Assembly: GCF_000471905.2 (NCBI RefSeq)
Contig: NW_006499997.1
Span: 2,264,413 to 2,328,412 of the forward strand
Source of the DNA: Amborella trichopoda
Lineage: Eukaryota; Streptophyta; Magnoliopsida; Amborellales; Amborellaceae
DNA length: 64,000 nucleotides
Direction: 5' to 3'
Positions 45,190 through 56,300 of the stretch are shown piece by piece (position 1 is the stretch's first letter; each line of letters starts with the position of its first letter). A program made the position numbers and the translations under genes. Below the pieces are notes generated by a model that saw only the letters and a program-made list of their open reading frames with translations, was not told the DNA's origin and did not search any database.

Positions 45190-46821
45190 ATCTTCAATGA
45201 CAGTGGCCATAACGCTTTGATAGGTGCCTCCAACTTTTTGTAGATCGAAAGGCATCACCGTATAATAGAAAACCCCTTTGGGAGTCAGGAAGGCAATAGA
45301 TTCTTCATCTTCAAGTCCCATCCTTATCTAGTTATACCCTGAATAACCATCAATAGAAGAGAAAGCCTAGCAATTGGTTGTTGAGTCAATAAGTAATTCC
45401 GTGAAGGGAAGTGAGAATTCATCTTTAGGAAAAGTCGCATTCAAATCACGGAAGTCAATACAAACCCTGATTTGACCATTCTTCTTCTTGACTGGTACAA
45501 CATTGGCTAGCCACCTTGGGTATTTGACTTCTTTGATAAAATTTGTTGTCTTAAGCTTGTTCACCTCTACTTCAATCTGGATTTCCAAGTCATCTCGAAA
45601 ACTCCACGATTTTTGCTTGACAGGATTAATGAATGGTTCAATCCCCAACCTATGAACTGTGACCTAGGGATCAAGATCAAGCATCTCCTGATAATGCCAG
45701 GCAAAAACATCTCGATTGTTGTGTATGAATGCAGTGTACTCCTTCTCTTTAGGAGACATAGTAGTTGATATGAAGGTGGGTCTTAGGTCAGCTTCATCAC
45801 CCAAGTTCACCTCTTCCAAATTATCAGTTGTGGCTTGACCACCATCTTTCAAGACTTCTGGTGTCTGTTCGATTTCCTCTTCATCAAAGGATAAAGAATC
45901 AGAAGTCTGCACATCCACTTCAAGAACTTCAACTTCTTGCTTTATAAGCAACAATTCTTCATTTATCTCCTTCACTCCTGAACTCTCAAGCTCTTGAGAA
46001 GTTTGGGCAATCTTTACCTCTTCTTGAGATTCCAAGGGAATAACTTCTTCAAGGAAGGGTTCAAGGGGAGATAGTGATGGTCCTTGAGATACCGTCATGT
46101 GAGAGATTTGGTCAGTGAAGCATGACCATGAAGGTAAACCAGCGTGTCCTGGGTAACAAAGGCCCTGCTTTTGAGTATGTTAGTTGTGGTTTCGATAACT
46201 GCAAAGGGTGTTTCCATCCCTTTATCGTCATTTAACCCTTGATTCTTGATGGTTCGTAATCCATTCTTTTCATAATCTAATGAGCTTTAGGACTGTACAA
46301 ATCCCATTTTGGCGTTACTATAGCATCTATGGATGAATTACTTTTAGAGTTCTTTTGAGTATCAGTGCCCTGGATTTCTGGGGTGAAACCCGATAGAGGG
46401 ACAAAAAAAGGATTTGGAGGTGTTACTTCATTCAACTTAGTTTTCCCCTGTCTTATAACTTCAACCTGATTGAGAAGGTCTTGAACTTGCTCTTTCAATT
46501 CATCAATAGTAACTTGTCTTCGAACTTCATATTGCTGTTCAGGAGTGCCAATGATATCATTAGAGGGGGAAGGAGAACTACATGTCATGTTTTGATGAGT
46601 AACTTGAGTCTCCATGACAGGGGCTGGGAAGCGCATGGCTTTTGAGATTCATGCATGTAAGTGGTTTGGTTAGCAAGGTAAGCACTATCCTCCTCCCTTT
46701 CAGGGACTGGGACATGCAAGACCTTCGGGATTTGTAAGACTTTGGGGTAACCTTGCTGGTATGGGGTTGAAGAGATGAGGTAAGCAGTATCCTCCTCCTT
46801 TTTGAGGACTGGGATATGCAA
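45190..46821 (-). pseudogene. Element B pol: protease-RT spacer and RT fingers, broken
   Basis: In reading direction (right to left) it starts with repeats VLHIPVLKKEEDTAYLISS and VLHVPVPEREEDSAYLANQ, then VRRQVTIDELKEQVQDLL and KRMDYEP. Acidic linkers lead into NLGDEADLRPTFISTTMS and FAWHYQEMLDLDP, which open the reverse transcriptase. Then come YPRWLANVVPVKKKNGQIRV, CIDFRDLNATFPKDEFSLP, AFSSIDGYSGYN and KGVFYYTVMPFDLQKVGGTY up to VIEDM. It is joined to 29376-30155 once element C is removed. Gag and protease of this copy are absent. Confidence 0.85.
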
Positions 46822-46911
46822 GACCTCGAGGATTTATAAGACCTTCAAATGGTCATGCTGAAGAGGGGTTTTAGGTATGAGCGGTCGGGCCTAATTTTTC
46901 TTCATGTGTAT

Positions 46912-49070
46912 AACAGGAAAAATCCTCTCTTAAACAACTACAGAGGGTCGGCATGCGCTGCATGTTTGTGAGTGTGCACACGCATGCTCTCCTATGCACA
47001 GATAGGAACCAACAAAGAGAGAGCTTTTACGACAGGGGTACATTTAGGTGCATACCTAGTCGTTTTGGGGTTTTGAACACACCCGAGCAGTTTGCCCTCT
47101 TAGAACAATTACGAAGCCCTCCAGCTGTCTGCCAACGTGGTTTGGACACAAACTCTTCTCAAGCTTTTTAACATGTCTCTTCATTCTTTGTCGCTGGAAA
47201 CTGCAATGTGGATTTGAACGTACTCCTCTATAGTGACTCGCTTGAACGGGGGCTGGCTGATAAAAAAGAAGGGATAAGAGGGAAAGGTGATGAGAATCCC
47301 CCTATCCACACAAACGCTATGTGCTCGGGCGCTCAGGGCAACTGAAGGATTAGAACTCTCTTTACTTTCATCTCAAGAAGACTTTCTCCCGAGTGACTGA
47401 GGGAGAGGGCGTATGTGTCTCTCACAACTCAACTCGACTGTACGGAGAGGAAGTTAAAGCGATGTTCTGAGGGTTGGAATCCTTAGGCTGACTCTAAAAA
47501 GTATTGGGTTGAGTGTATGTCAAATAGCAGGGTGCTATGCAGTACTGCAGGCTTGATATGTCTACGCTAGAGATGGAAGGAAAAGGAGATGAGACCGTGC
47601 GTCATTCCGCGGGCACGGGTTATTGTGCGAAGCAAGTAACAAGTGAAGAGACAGAAGAAAGAAAGAAGAGGGAGAGGAAAAATGAAACCGCATGACTAGG
47701 GTGGACTAGGGGTAGTTTCTCTCTCTATGAAAGTTTTCTCTCTTCGGCGCTGGATCCAAGGGTTAGGAGCAAAAAGACAAGTAGAAATGAGCTTAATGTC
47801 TCTATTTCGTTAATGAATGATCCGACCCTTTTACAATTGACCTAAGCATATTTATATAGAGGACCCACTAAACAGGGGTGTATGCTCAAAACTAAGCTTA
47901 AAAATAATTAAAAGAAATTACAACAAAATCTCGAATTTAGGAATAAAGACCAAAATGCCCCTTAAACCTTTTGTGTAATGATGAAACCATCCCTCTTTGA
48001 GGGGCCTTTCACCATTGCCATATCTTGGAAGCTTTTTCAGATGCTTGTGCTAGTGATTGAGACCATCGATCATCGCAGTCATGATGCTTTTTTATTCTGA
48101 AGAGTTTGATGTCTTTTGATCGTCTAGAGGTAGACTTTTTCCTGAGCGATAGAAATCTGACTAGATCGTGAACTTTTGGCCAGCAATGCAATGCGATCCA
48201 TGGTGTTTTGAGTATTTATTTCGATTGCAAAATGAAGAGGAGACTTCCACAGTTGTATTGTACTAAATTTTGTCCGTTTTGGTTCTTTCTTGAAGTACTT
48301 TATGATTTCGAGAGACTGTCGAAAAAAGGGATTCTGGCAACCAAGCTATCTTGTTTTCTTCATCCTTGGAAGTTCCAATTTATCTAACCTTAGATTGAGT
48401 ATAATAGTTATACCAACTTGTAGCCCTTCATGATACGGTCTCATCAGACCTGTCATTACGATGATCCGATGTACCGATCACTAGTTTAATGCTTCACGAA
48501 GTTCGAGATGTCTTTTTCTTCAAAAGTTCTGATTTCCATGGTTTTTGGATGATCTTCTCTATAGAAAAGCTTTGATTCTGGGTCATGTCACGATACATAC
48601 CATATGTCAAAATGACCGAGTCGTCGAGACCTAGCTTGTGTTCGATTTTGACCTTGCTCCGGCTCCAAATGAGCGACGCGTGGGTGTTTGCAAGTCATCC
48701 CTAGAGGTGAAGGTCACGGCCTCCATGATTGGGGACTGGTCTGGTGGGTCCCATCATAATAGTGTACGACTTACCCGTTCAATTTAATTTGGGCCCAAAA
48801 TGTTCCTAGGAGGTCCGATTGAGCCCAAATTTGGTCCCTAAGGGTTTTTAGTCATTTTGGATGCAACAATGATGGTCTGGTGCTTTTTTGAGGCCCTTAG
48901 CTTAGGGCTATAGTTGTAAGGTCTCTTTGTGATGTGATGGTACTTTTTCCAAGGTTGCCTAGTGTTAGGCTTATTCTGCAGTGTTCCCTTGGTCTGGCGG
49001 TGTCTTGGGTATCAGCAGGAATAGGTTCTCACTGACTCTCTCCTTATTTGTATCAAGGATATAGGTACGT
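46912..49070 (-). mobile_element. Minus-oriented LTR of element B/D
   Basis: It is the reverse complement of 27550-29365 over ~1.8 kb and extends further to the right, where the left copy is cut. The minus-strand TATA box is tctatataaa (47851-47860). On its upstream side (right) lies 3' internal sequence of a related copy D, so this LTR is shared between D and B, as in the array of element A. The exact outer end could not be fixed. No gene. Confidence 0.65.
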
Positions 49071-49102
49071 CAAAAATGACGAACAACAACTTGCCCTAGC
49101 GG

Positions 49103-49137
49103 ATGTTGCACTTCGAGCGAAGCAAGAAGTGCAACAT
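49103..49137. repeat. 12-bp perfect hairpin
   Basis: atgttgcacttc and gaagtgcaacat are exact reverse complements around the 11-base loop gagcgaagcaa. A smaller palindrome cttcgagcgaag overlaps the left stem. It lies near the presumed boundary between the B/D LTR and the internal 3' region of D. Confidence 0.85.
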
Positions 49138-49482
49138 TCGAAATGAGATTTTGTCGTCAAAATTCATCTTTCGAATCCTTACTAAGACGTGTTTATTTAC
49201 TCTCAACAATATTTTTCTTCTCGATCATCGGCGTCAACACAATCCTTAAGGGGGAGATCATGCTAAGCTTTTCTCCTGAAGGGGCCACTGAAGTGGACTT
49301 TAGTCGATTGGGGATTTTGCTCAAGGGAATCCATCCCAGTACTTCTAAAATCCTTTTCTTTTCTGGGAGAGCGGACTGATAGGCTGCCTTAAAAATGGCT
49401 TACCATTTCATGTCAACGATGCCTCCTAATGGACCAACTAGTGAATTCCCTTGGTGGGCATTGCCCCAATCTAGCTGGTGGG

Positions 49483-49965
49483 GATGCTTTGGCTATGGGG
49501 CCGGATTTTGTTTTGGCACTGAGACAGGGATTTTTTTTTGTTTTGGCACTGGGGCTGGAAATTTTGCTTTGGCACTCAAGCTGAAATTTTTGTTATAGCT
49601 TTGGGGCCGGATTTTTGTTTTAGCACTGGGGCCAAAATTTTTGTTTTGGCACTAGGGCCGATATTTTTGTTTTTGCACTGGCGTTGAAATTTTTGTTTTG
49701 GCATTGGGTCCGGGATTTTTGTTTTCGCACTGGGGCTGGATTTTTTTTTTTTTCGCACTTGGGCCGGAATTTTTGTTTTGGCACTATGGGCGGAATTTTT
49801 GTTTTTGGCACTGAGGCCGAAATTTTTGTTTTTTGGCACTGAGGCAGGGATTTTGATTTGGCTTTGGGCGTCGAAATTTTTGTTTTCGCATTGGGGCCAA
49901 AATTTGTGTTTTCACATTGGGGAGTCGAGATTTTGATTTGGCTCTGGGGCCGGATTTTTGTGGGT
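49483..49965. repeat. Minisatellite, ~36-bp units, about 13 copies
   Basis: Units follow ggggccggatttttgttttg then gcact. Many units are 36 bp, so on the minus strand a 12-codon peptide repeat (SAKTKIPAPVPKQ-like) stays open for 87 codons at 49576-49839. The biased composition and changing frame elsewhere argue against a real protein. The array lies in the 3' internal region of copy D. Confidence 0.85.
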
Positions 49966-49989
49966 GCCCTTGGTGGGCGTTTGATCCCA

Positions 49990-50450
49990 TTTTGTTATTG
50001 AGGAATCATTGATCTGGATTTTACTCAGCACATTTGCAATTTTCTTGCTTGTAATTAGTTGAGGTCTTCTTCTTCTTTTTGGGCAGCAGTTGCATCAACC
50101 AGTTTATTTTTAATCCAATCGCCCTTTCGGGTTTTCACTTAAACTAGATAGGGGTGGTGGCACAAGCGTGGTTTTCGTCGACTCCTTTTTGAGGCATTTT
50201 ACTCATGACTTTGAGGTCACATCTGCCTTTTTATTTCCATTTCTACTCATGGTGCCCTTGTGGGTTTTTGCCATGCCCAGTTTTCTTGTTTTCAGGACAC
50301 TTTTACTCATGACTTCATGGCCATACCCGCCTGCCATTTTTACTCATAGCACTCTTGTAGGTTTTCGCCATACTCGATTTTCTTCTTTTTCTCTCAGGGA
50401 TTCTCTCTTTGGAGGGCTCCTGCTTGGATAGGGCCCACTAGAGCAGTGAA
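49990..50450 (-). mobile_element. 3' internal segment of minus-strand copy D
   Basis: Read on the minus strand it gives ccatgaagtcatgagtaaaa, caccatgagtagaaa and gtgaaaacccgaaagggcga followed by tggttgatgcaactgc. These match the conserved segment of element A (gtgaaaacccgcaaagggcg, aagttgatgcagcac). It therefore belongs to the same family in opposite orientation, placed upstream of the B/D LTR. Confidence 0.65.
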
Positions 50451-51360
50451 CACCGTGGATGAGGTGTCAGGGACGAAAGTGTCACATACTTGCGCCATTA
50501 TTTGAGCGCAAGAAGTGCTTTTTCTTTTACAAGCCACTGATTGATGAAATGAGACCCGTGAGGTGGAATACATCCGCGAGAAGGTGAAATATTGCCAGGG
50601 AAGGCGGGTCGTTTTGATGATGTGTCCATGTGTATGGGAAACATTGCCAAGAACACAAAAGATTTTCTAGTGATTCATCAAAAGTGATGCTTGGGAGGTG
50701 AGGCAGCGGGAGATTTGACCGGTGATCCTTTGACAATGACGCATGGGAGGCGAGGCTACGGAAGATTTGACTAGGAGTCGACCGAGGCGCTTTTACAGTG
50801 ACACGTGTCCGTGTTGTTGGATGAAGCGTTGCTTGGGAAGCAAAGTGCTTTTATGATGGGCTTATCGTCTATAAAAGTGCTTAGGCCAAGAGCGTGAGAG
50901 CAATTCCTTCTATTCGAGAAGCTTCTTCATTTCTTTGTTGAGGGAGAGAAAAGGATCTCCCTTTTTCTTGAAGCCTTTGAAAGGCCATGCCTTTTGCTGA
51001 GGCTGGCTTCCGGGCCTCAACTCTTGGAGTGTGTCCGAGTATTCAACCTTACTCTTTTAGTTATGTCGAGAATAAATTTGCTTGTAGAACCATATATACA
51101 TTGATTATTATTAGTAAGCTGCAAATGTTATTTTAAGATAGCGCTTTGACATGCCTAAAAAACATGTAGATCTTTCTTCAATTTATTTTCAAATACCTCA
51201 AACAAAAGTAACTTTTACTGCCTCATTCTCCCACACTCAATAATTTTGAACAATAAGGTTACGATCGCCATTAGCTATTAAAATATAAAATCCCGCTCAA
51301 CTCATTAAGAATTGCTTAATTATGTCCCAGACTAGAGTCAATGGAATATTCGATCAAGGT
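50451..51360. other. Unassigned boundary DNA with a TATA-like site and a ~40-bp duplication
   Basis: A segment gcttgggaggtgaggcagcg followed by ggagatttgacc (about 50690) is repeated, altered, about 50 bp later as gcatgggaggcgaggctacg. A TATA-like tctataaaagtgc lies near 50870, followed by a leader-like stretch rich in ttcttc. This may be the remains of another LTR or of a promoter. No protein is supported. From 51050 composition becomes A+T-rich. Confidence 0.4.
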
Positions 51361-51539
51361 AAGAGAACCGATAAGTTCGTGGGTATATCATTTCATCCTT
51401 TTTTTAAAGGGAAATTATCGCTAATATACCTTTATTTTAAAGAGAACCGATAAGTTCATGGCTTTTTTTGGACCAAAATGACCTACATGGTAGTCTTTTT
51501 CCTGTAATACATTTTAAGCTTTCCGATAATTAAAGCACC

Positions 51540-52345
51540 ATAAAAAATTCAAAAAGTATTACGGTAATTTAAATACGGTAATAGTTTGAATTATTATTAT
51601 AATGTGTGGTGAAGTCTTTACGATATTCTTATTACCGTAATACTTTCCCGGTCAATTCCAAACCCTTATTGGTTGAAAAGCTTCAAGCTGAAGTTAATAT
51701 CAGAGCTACCCCTCTCCTCTGTAGTCTTCTTCGTAGCTGTATTTTTCAAAAAATCCATGTTTCCATGGGAGTACGATGTGGATCTACTCCCTCGCTCAAA
51801 AACATCTATTTAAGAATGTTTTTGTTTTAAAATTTGAGAACCATATAAGAATTACTAAATTATTTTTGAAAGAATTGAATTGTGAGTTCTGTGATACTTA
51901 AATCTAGCTCTTTGAAAATTGGATAGTTTTTATTCAATCTTGAAGTGTTAGGTTTTTCTAATATACATAAGAATTTACTTGGAAAATTTCTTTTGCTGAA
52001 ATTATTCTATAAGTAGTAGAGATTATTTCCTAAAAATTTGAGTTGAAAATACAGCTAGCATGGATTTTTGTCGAGGGAGTAAATAGATAGTAGAGTCTCA
52101 AGAGAATAGAAAATCTTGGCTTGGGCAATATTACGGTTATTAAATTACCGCAATACTACTTTAAGGTATTACGATATTTTAATTACCATAATACTCCTTC
52201 AACTTATTACGGTATTTAAATTATCGTAATGTTATTACGGTAATTAAATTACTGTAATACTCTATCAACTTATTACAGTATTTTAATTACCGTAATAATC
52301 TTTCAACTTATTACGGTATTTAAATTGCCATAATGTTCTTTACAA
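51540..52345. repeat. Palindromic attacggtaat arrays in the MITE
   Basis: On the left side, units occur near 51560-51650. On the right side (52110-52345), about six units of ~37 bp read tattacggtatttaaattac then cgtaatactctttcaact. Each unit holds a near-palindrome attacggtaat/attaccgtaat, so the single strand can fold into many stems. Confidence 0.75.
51787..52079. mobile_element. Stowaway-like MITE nested in the Mutator-like MITE
   Basis: Ends read CTCCCTCGCTCAAAAACATC and, reversed, CTCCCTCGACAAAAATCCAT, flanked by TA on both sides (51785-51786, 52080-52081). CTCCCTC ends with a TA duplication are the hallmark of Stowaway (Tc1/mariner) MITEs. 293 bp, A+T-rich, non-coding. Confidence 0.8.
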
Positions 52346-52468
52346 TAAAAAAAACTATTGTGAAGGTCATTTTGGTCCAAACACAAAAAAAAATTATAAG
52401 AAAGGGTATAGGTGAGGTTTTGAAAAATTGAAATATAGGTACATTAGCGATAATTTCCCTTTTTTAAA

Positions 52469-53104
52469 TAGGCGTTGTTTCTATAAGGTTGCAACCTTAA
52501 ACAATCCAATTAAGGCGCACCTCCAAATTTTATCTTAATATATATTGGTGTAAAAAATTCTTAGGATTATCTTAAAATCTATTTTTATATCAAAATCAAG
52601 TTGATCGATTATTGAAAATTGATGATCTAGATAATGTGTTGCAAGATGCACTATTTATGGGACTCAAAATCTTTTCTTTTTTTGTATTTATGCATTTGGC
52701 AATGGAGGTGATCAATTAAGGGGTACTTCAACATTAAAACAACATTTCCCGATGAATTTTTCAGGTGTATTTCTAATTCTACATTATAAGGTTGCAATCT
52801 TACGTAAGCTTTTTCCTTTTTAAATTTATATATGCTTTGGGGCCCTGCATATGATCCACAAGTACAACATTGTATTTGCCCTCTATGCATCACGACATGG
52901 AGAACTGTAGCGTAGTCTCGACGCCATATTAGGTGGCACTTCGGAAGACTTTCTGGGTACCCAGAGGTAGAATAAAATGACAAAAGGGGGAGGAAAATTC
53001 TTTATTTTGCTCGCGCTTTCTCTCTCCTTTCTTATTGTTCATGTCCCCTCTCTCTCTTTGAGCATCGATCTTTCTCTCTCTTGGAGGCACAGCAGCAAGA
53101 GGAC
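52469..53104 (+). promoter_or_regulatory. Upstream region and CT-rich 5' leader of SCE1
   Basis: A+T-rich DNA gives way to a pyrimidine-rich leader (ctttctctctcctttctta near 53025, ctctctctttgagc, tctttctctctcttgg) directly before the SCE1 start codon, as is common in plant housekeeping genes. No clear TATA box could be fixed. The minus-strand frame at 52651-52983 shows no known motif. Confidence 0.45.
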
Positions 53105-53337
53105 ATGTCTGGAGGCATTGCGCGCGGCCGTCTCGCTGAGGAGCGGAAGGCCTGGCGAAAGAATCACCCCCATGTATCAAATCTTACGCCCACTTCCCGT
53201 TTTCTCTCTCTCTCTCTCTCTTCATTACTTCCGTGTTCCTGTTCTTGTTGCAGGGTTTCGTGGCAAAACCAGAGACGCTGCCCGATGGCTCTGTTAATTT
53301 GATGGTTTGGCAATGCACCATTCCTGGCAAGCAAGCG
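53105..53337 (+). CDS. SCE1: SUMO-conjugating enzyme SCE1/UBC9, exons 1 and 2 (partial gene)
   Basis: SCE1 is the E2 enzyme that carries SUMO as a thioester and passes it to lysines of target proteins, mainly in the nucleus. Exon 1 (53105-53173, 23 codons) encodes MSGGIARGRLAEERKAW and RKNHPH. An 80-bp CT-rich intron (gtatca...ttgcag) follows. Exon 2 (53254-53337, 28 codons) encodes GFVAKPETLPDGSVNLMVWQ and CTIPGKQA before a gtaggt donor. This is the conserved N-terminal helix and first strands of plant UBC9; a Gln is inserted against the usual GKAG. Exons with DWEGG, the HPN motif and the active-site Cys are not found downstream to 64000, so the gene either has a very long second intron or is a truncated copy. 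Confidence 0.85.
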
Positions 53338-56300
53338 GTAGGTGTTGCCTACCCATGCTTTTTCATTCTCTAGAATATATGAGACCGATTGGTTGATGTG
53401 GAGCTCCAAATAGTTGTTTTAGTACTTCGTCTCAACATATAGCTTTAAGTTTGAGGCCCTAAAGCATCTTTGTTCTATTGACTTGTCCCCTACTCGCGTT
53501 TCTGATGTTAGTTGGATATTGCTTTTTCCCCAACTGTTTTAGGGTTATCGTTTTTGTAATTATAGATAATTTTTTCTTCAAATGTGAAACCTTTTTTTGA
53601 TATCAGGGGCAAAACATCAATTTGAACTTAGTGGGGTGTTATTGTTCTGTTGGATAACTGGAAAGAGTTGTTTAGGGTATTAGCTTTTCTGGGTCAGTTA
53701 AAGGACACTGGTCTTCTTTAACTTCTCTTTGCTATTGTTCATGAATGACAAATTTTTCATTTTTGAATCTTGATTCAGCAGCTTCACCTAAGCTTTTCTA
53801 ATCCATGATCATATTTCTTCGACAGTCACCATTGGTGGTTTTGGACTAATTTTTATGGAGATTAACTTGTTGCATGAGTGATTTTTCATTGCAATGATTT
53901 ACTGGTGGCCACGAGTTTTTCTCCTTGCCTCTAGCTGAAGTTTTCTAATTCATGCACATGCCATATATTTGAACCTGAAAAATCATTTGTGCTGGCTTCC
54001 TTTGGACGATGCTGTTACTATTCTCTAGATACCCAAGTATCTGTGACTGTTGCCGCCTCATTTATTTTGCTATATAGTAAATTATGCTTGTCCATTTTTT
54101 CTTGTCTAGTATGTATGCTTCTTGTATGGTAAAAATGCTTTGTTCATAAATTCTTTCTTCTAGTAATCCTATTGGTACTGGCAGTAGGTTCAAATATTAA
54201 TTTCTTTCCTATGCAACTAGTATTCAGGGACCAAAGGATATTGCTTTTCAAATCATGATTAATAAGGTTGATGATGACTTTTTGCTTTTATATAACTTAA
54301 ATATACCTGTTGCAACTTCCGTCTTCTACACTTACTATTTTATGGAGAATAACTGGTGGTTGTGTTCTATAAGATGTGTTATTAATCTTGGATAGTGAAC
54401 TATTTTTCATCTCGTTTTTATTTTTATTTTTGGTTTCTTGAAGGATTAGCTTCTTAATTTCCATAGATTTATCCAGTTATGGGATTTAGTATGCTATCTA
54501 TATTAATAGAAGGCCTATATTTATTATTTCTTTTCTTAGAGGCCTAGTTACATTCTTTTCTTATCATGTAATAAGGCCACGATGGATTTGGGATGTGACC
54601 TCTTTGCTTAGCATACATCATGGTTTTTATGGTTCTAAAATGGGGAGGCAGCATATGGTGTCAACATCAATCTGTCTTAGTTTTGTTAGTTCAATAAATT
54701 ATGTTAGTCCTTTCTTCTCACATTTTTACATTTTCTCAAAATCCATGTGAATGGACATATTTACTAATTGCAAAGAAAATTTGGCATATTAATGTTTCGA
54801 AACTGCATTCCTATGAGTTCCTTTGTTCTTAAAGCTTCTGCATCTGACTCTTCAGCTGCGTTCTTGTATGCCAAATCTCCTTGGTGGTGAGGTAAAAAAT
54901 GCCATATTGGGGATTGGCCTTTGCTCAAGGGATGGCTTGAATTGTTTTCACATTAGAATGACGAAAAATCAGGTATTGGTTGTTAGAATAAGAATCAGAG
55001 CCCTAGAGAGCAAGTGTTGTTGCTTGCAGTGGTGACTTTGACTCATTATACTCCAAGGGACTAGGGGGCCCAACATTGTTTATGGGGGGCTGTAAACCTT
55101 CACTATACCACCAAGTTGTATAGTAAGAAAATTTTGGCAAGCACACTAGTAGTGATCCATTTTTTTTTTAATCCAAACTAGGCTCAACACTTCAGTTACA
55201 TCCAAAGATAACCAAACTATGTCTGGGTTAGTCACAATTAAATTGAATCTCCCCCTTTGGCTTAAGGAGTTGGGTCTTTTGATTTTATGTAAATGGGCCT
55301 TGCAGCAACTTGTGATCCATAAGGATTCGCCTCCCTCGCTACTACGATGACCCAGTCTCTTGGTGGGTTATCAAAGTTCAATGGCCACCACAATCTAGGT
55401 GTCAGAGCCTTGCTAGATTATTTCCTTTTGCCTTCACTTTTGATTTCCCTAAAGCAATGTGCTAAACCATTCTGTGGATGACTCGATTATTTTCTTTTGC
55501 CTTCACTTTTGACTTCCCTAAAGCAATATGCTAGACTATTCTGTGGATGACTCCATAACCGTGGAATGGTCGATTCTTTATGTGGTGCCACTGTTGAGAG
55601 TAGTGCAAACACGCTTGTACACACAACTATGAATGTAGCCAGAGTTGAAGCCATTGACAAGGGCTCTGGTTCCATATCTTTCATCTGTTGTTCCTCTAAT
55701 GGGTTTATAGCCTTTTTCTATGATTTGCCTTCACCACATGTTGTTGCTTTACTCTTCGGTGGCCTTCTTTGAGGCAAATGGCTATGATTTAATTGCAGCT
55801 GTCAGATATATGCTATCCCATCTGGCAAGCAGATCGAGACCAAATATCTGTTTTGTGATCCAGACTCCCGATTGACTTCCACTCTCGGCTTGAGTTGATG
55901 CCTTTGGGATAATTATATAGTTGTTTGATTGAGATTTTAAGTAGCTTATTGTGAGGAAGTGGTGGGCCTATACTTGATCATACTTGCCATTGAATAATGT
56001 TGGTGGCTATGCCAGTCAGTAAGGGCTGTTTGGTGGGCCACCTTCTATGCAAGGATCTCATTGCTTCAACTTCATGTGCTGAGTCTAATGGCATGGCTGA
56101 TTCTCCTTCGTGTGCTTGAATTTATCAATTGTAATTTGAAGATTTGTGTTAATGAAATTCAGATAACTATGAGAGAGCTCGCCAATTGAGGGCTCAGGGT
56201 TCTAATTGCAACAATGCCTCTTGAATTTCCATATCTCTGAAGCGCTAATGCAGTCTGCTTCTTTCATTGAGTATTGAATGAAGATCACATCCCCATTATC

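Larger units (their letters stand above)
51409..52459. mobile_element. Mutator-like MITE with 9-bp target duplication
   Basis: The terminal inverted repeats read GGGAAATTATCGCTAATATA on the left and, reversed, GGGAAATTATCGCTAATGTA on the right. Both ends are flanked by the 9-bp direct repeat TTTTTTAAA (51400-51408, 52460-52468). A 9-bp duplication with long inverted ends is typical of Mutator-like elements. The element has no coding capacity. Subterminal parts are rich in ttacggtaatttaaattacc-like palindromes, and a Stowaway MITE sits inside. Confidence 0.8.

Noticed and set aside
52651..52983. 110-residue minus-strand frame upstream of SCE1
   Set aside because: No recognisable domain; it overlaps the SCE1 promoter and leader and ends in low-complexity sequence.
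55566..55772. Short frame with ATVESSANTLVHTT that could be an exon
   Set aside because: No known domain, no matching splice context, and the region has intron-like composition.
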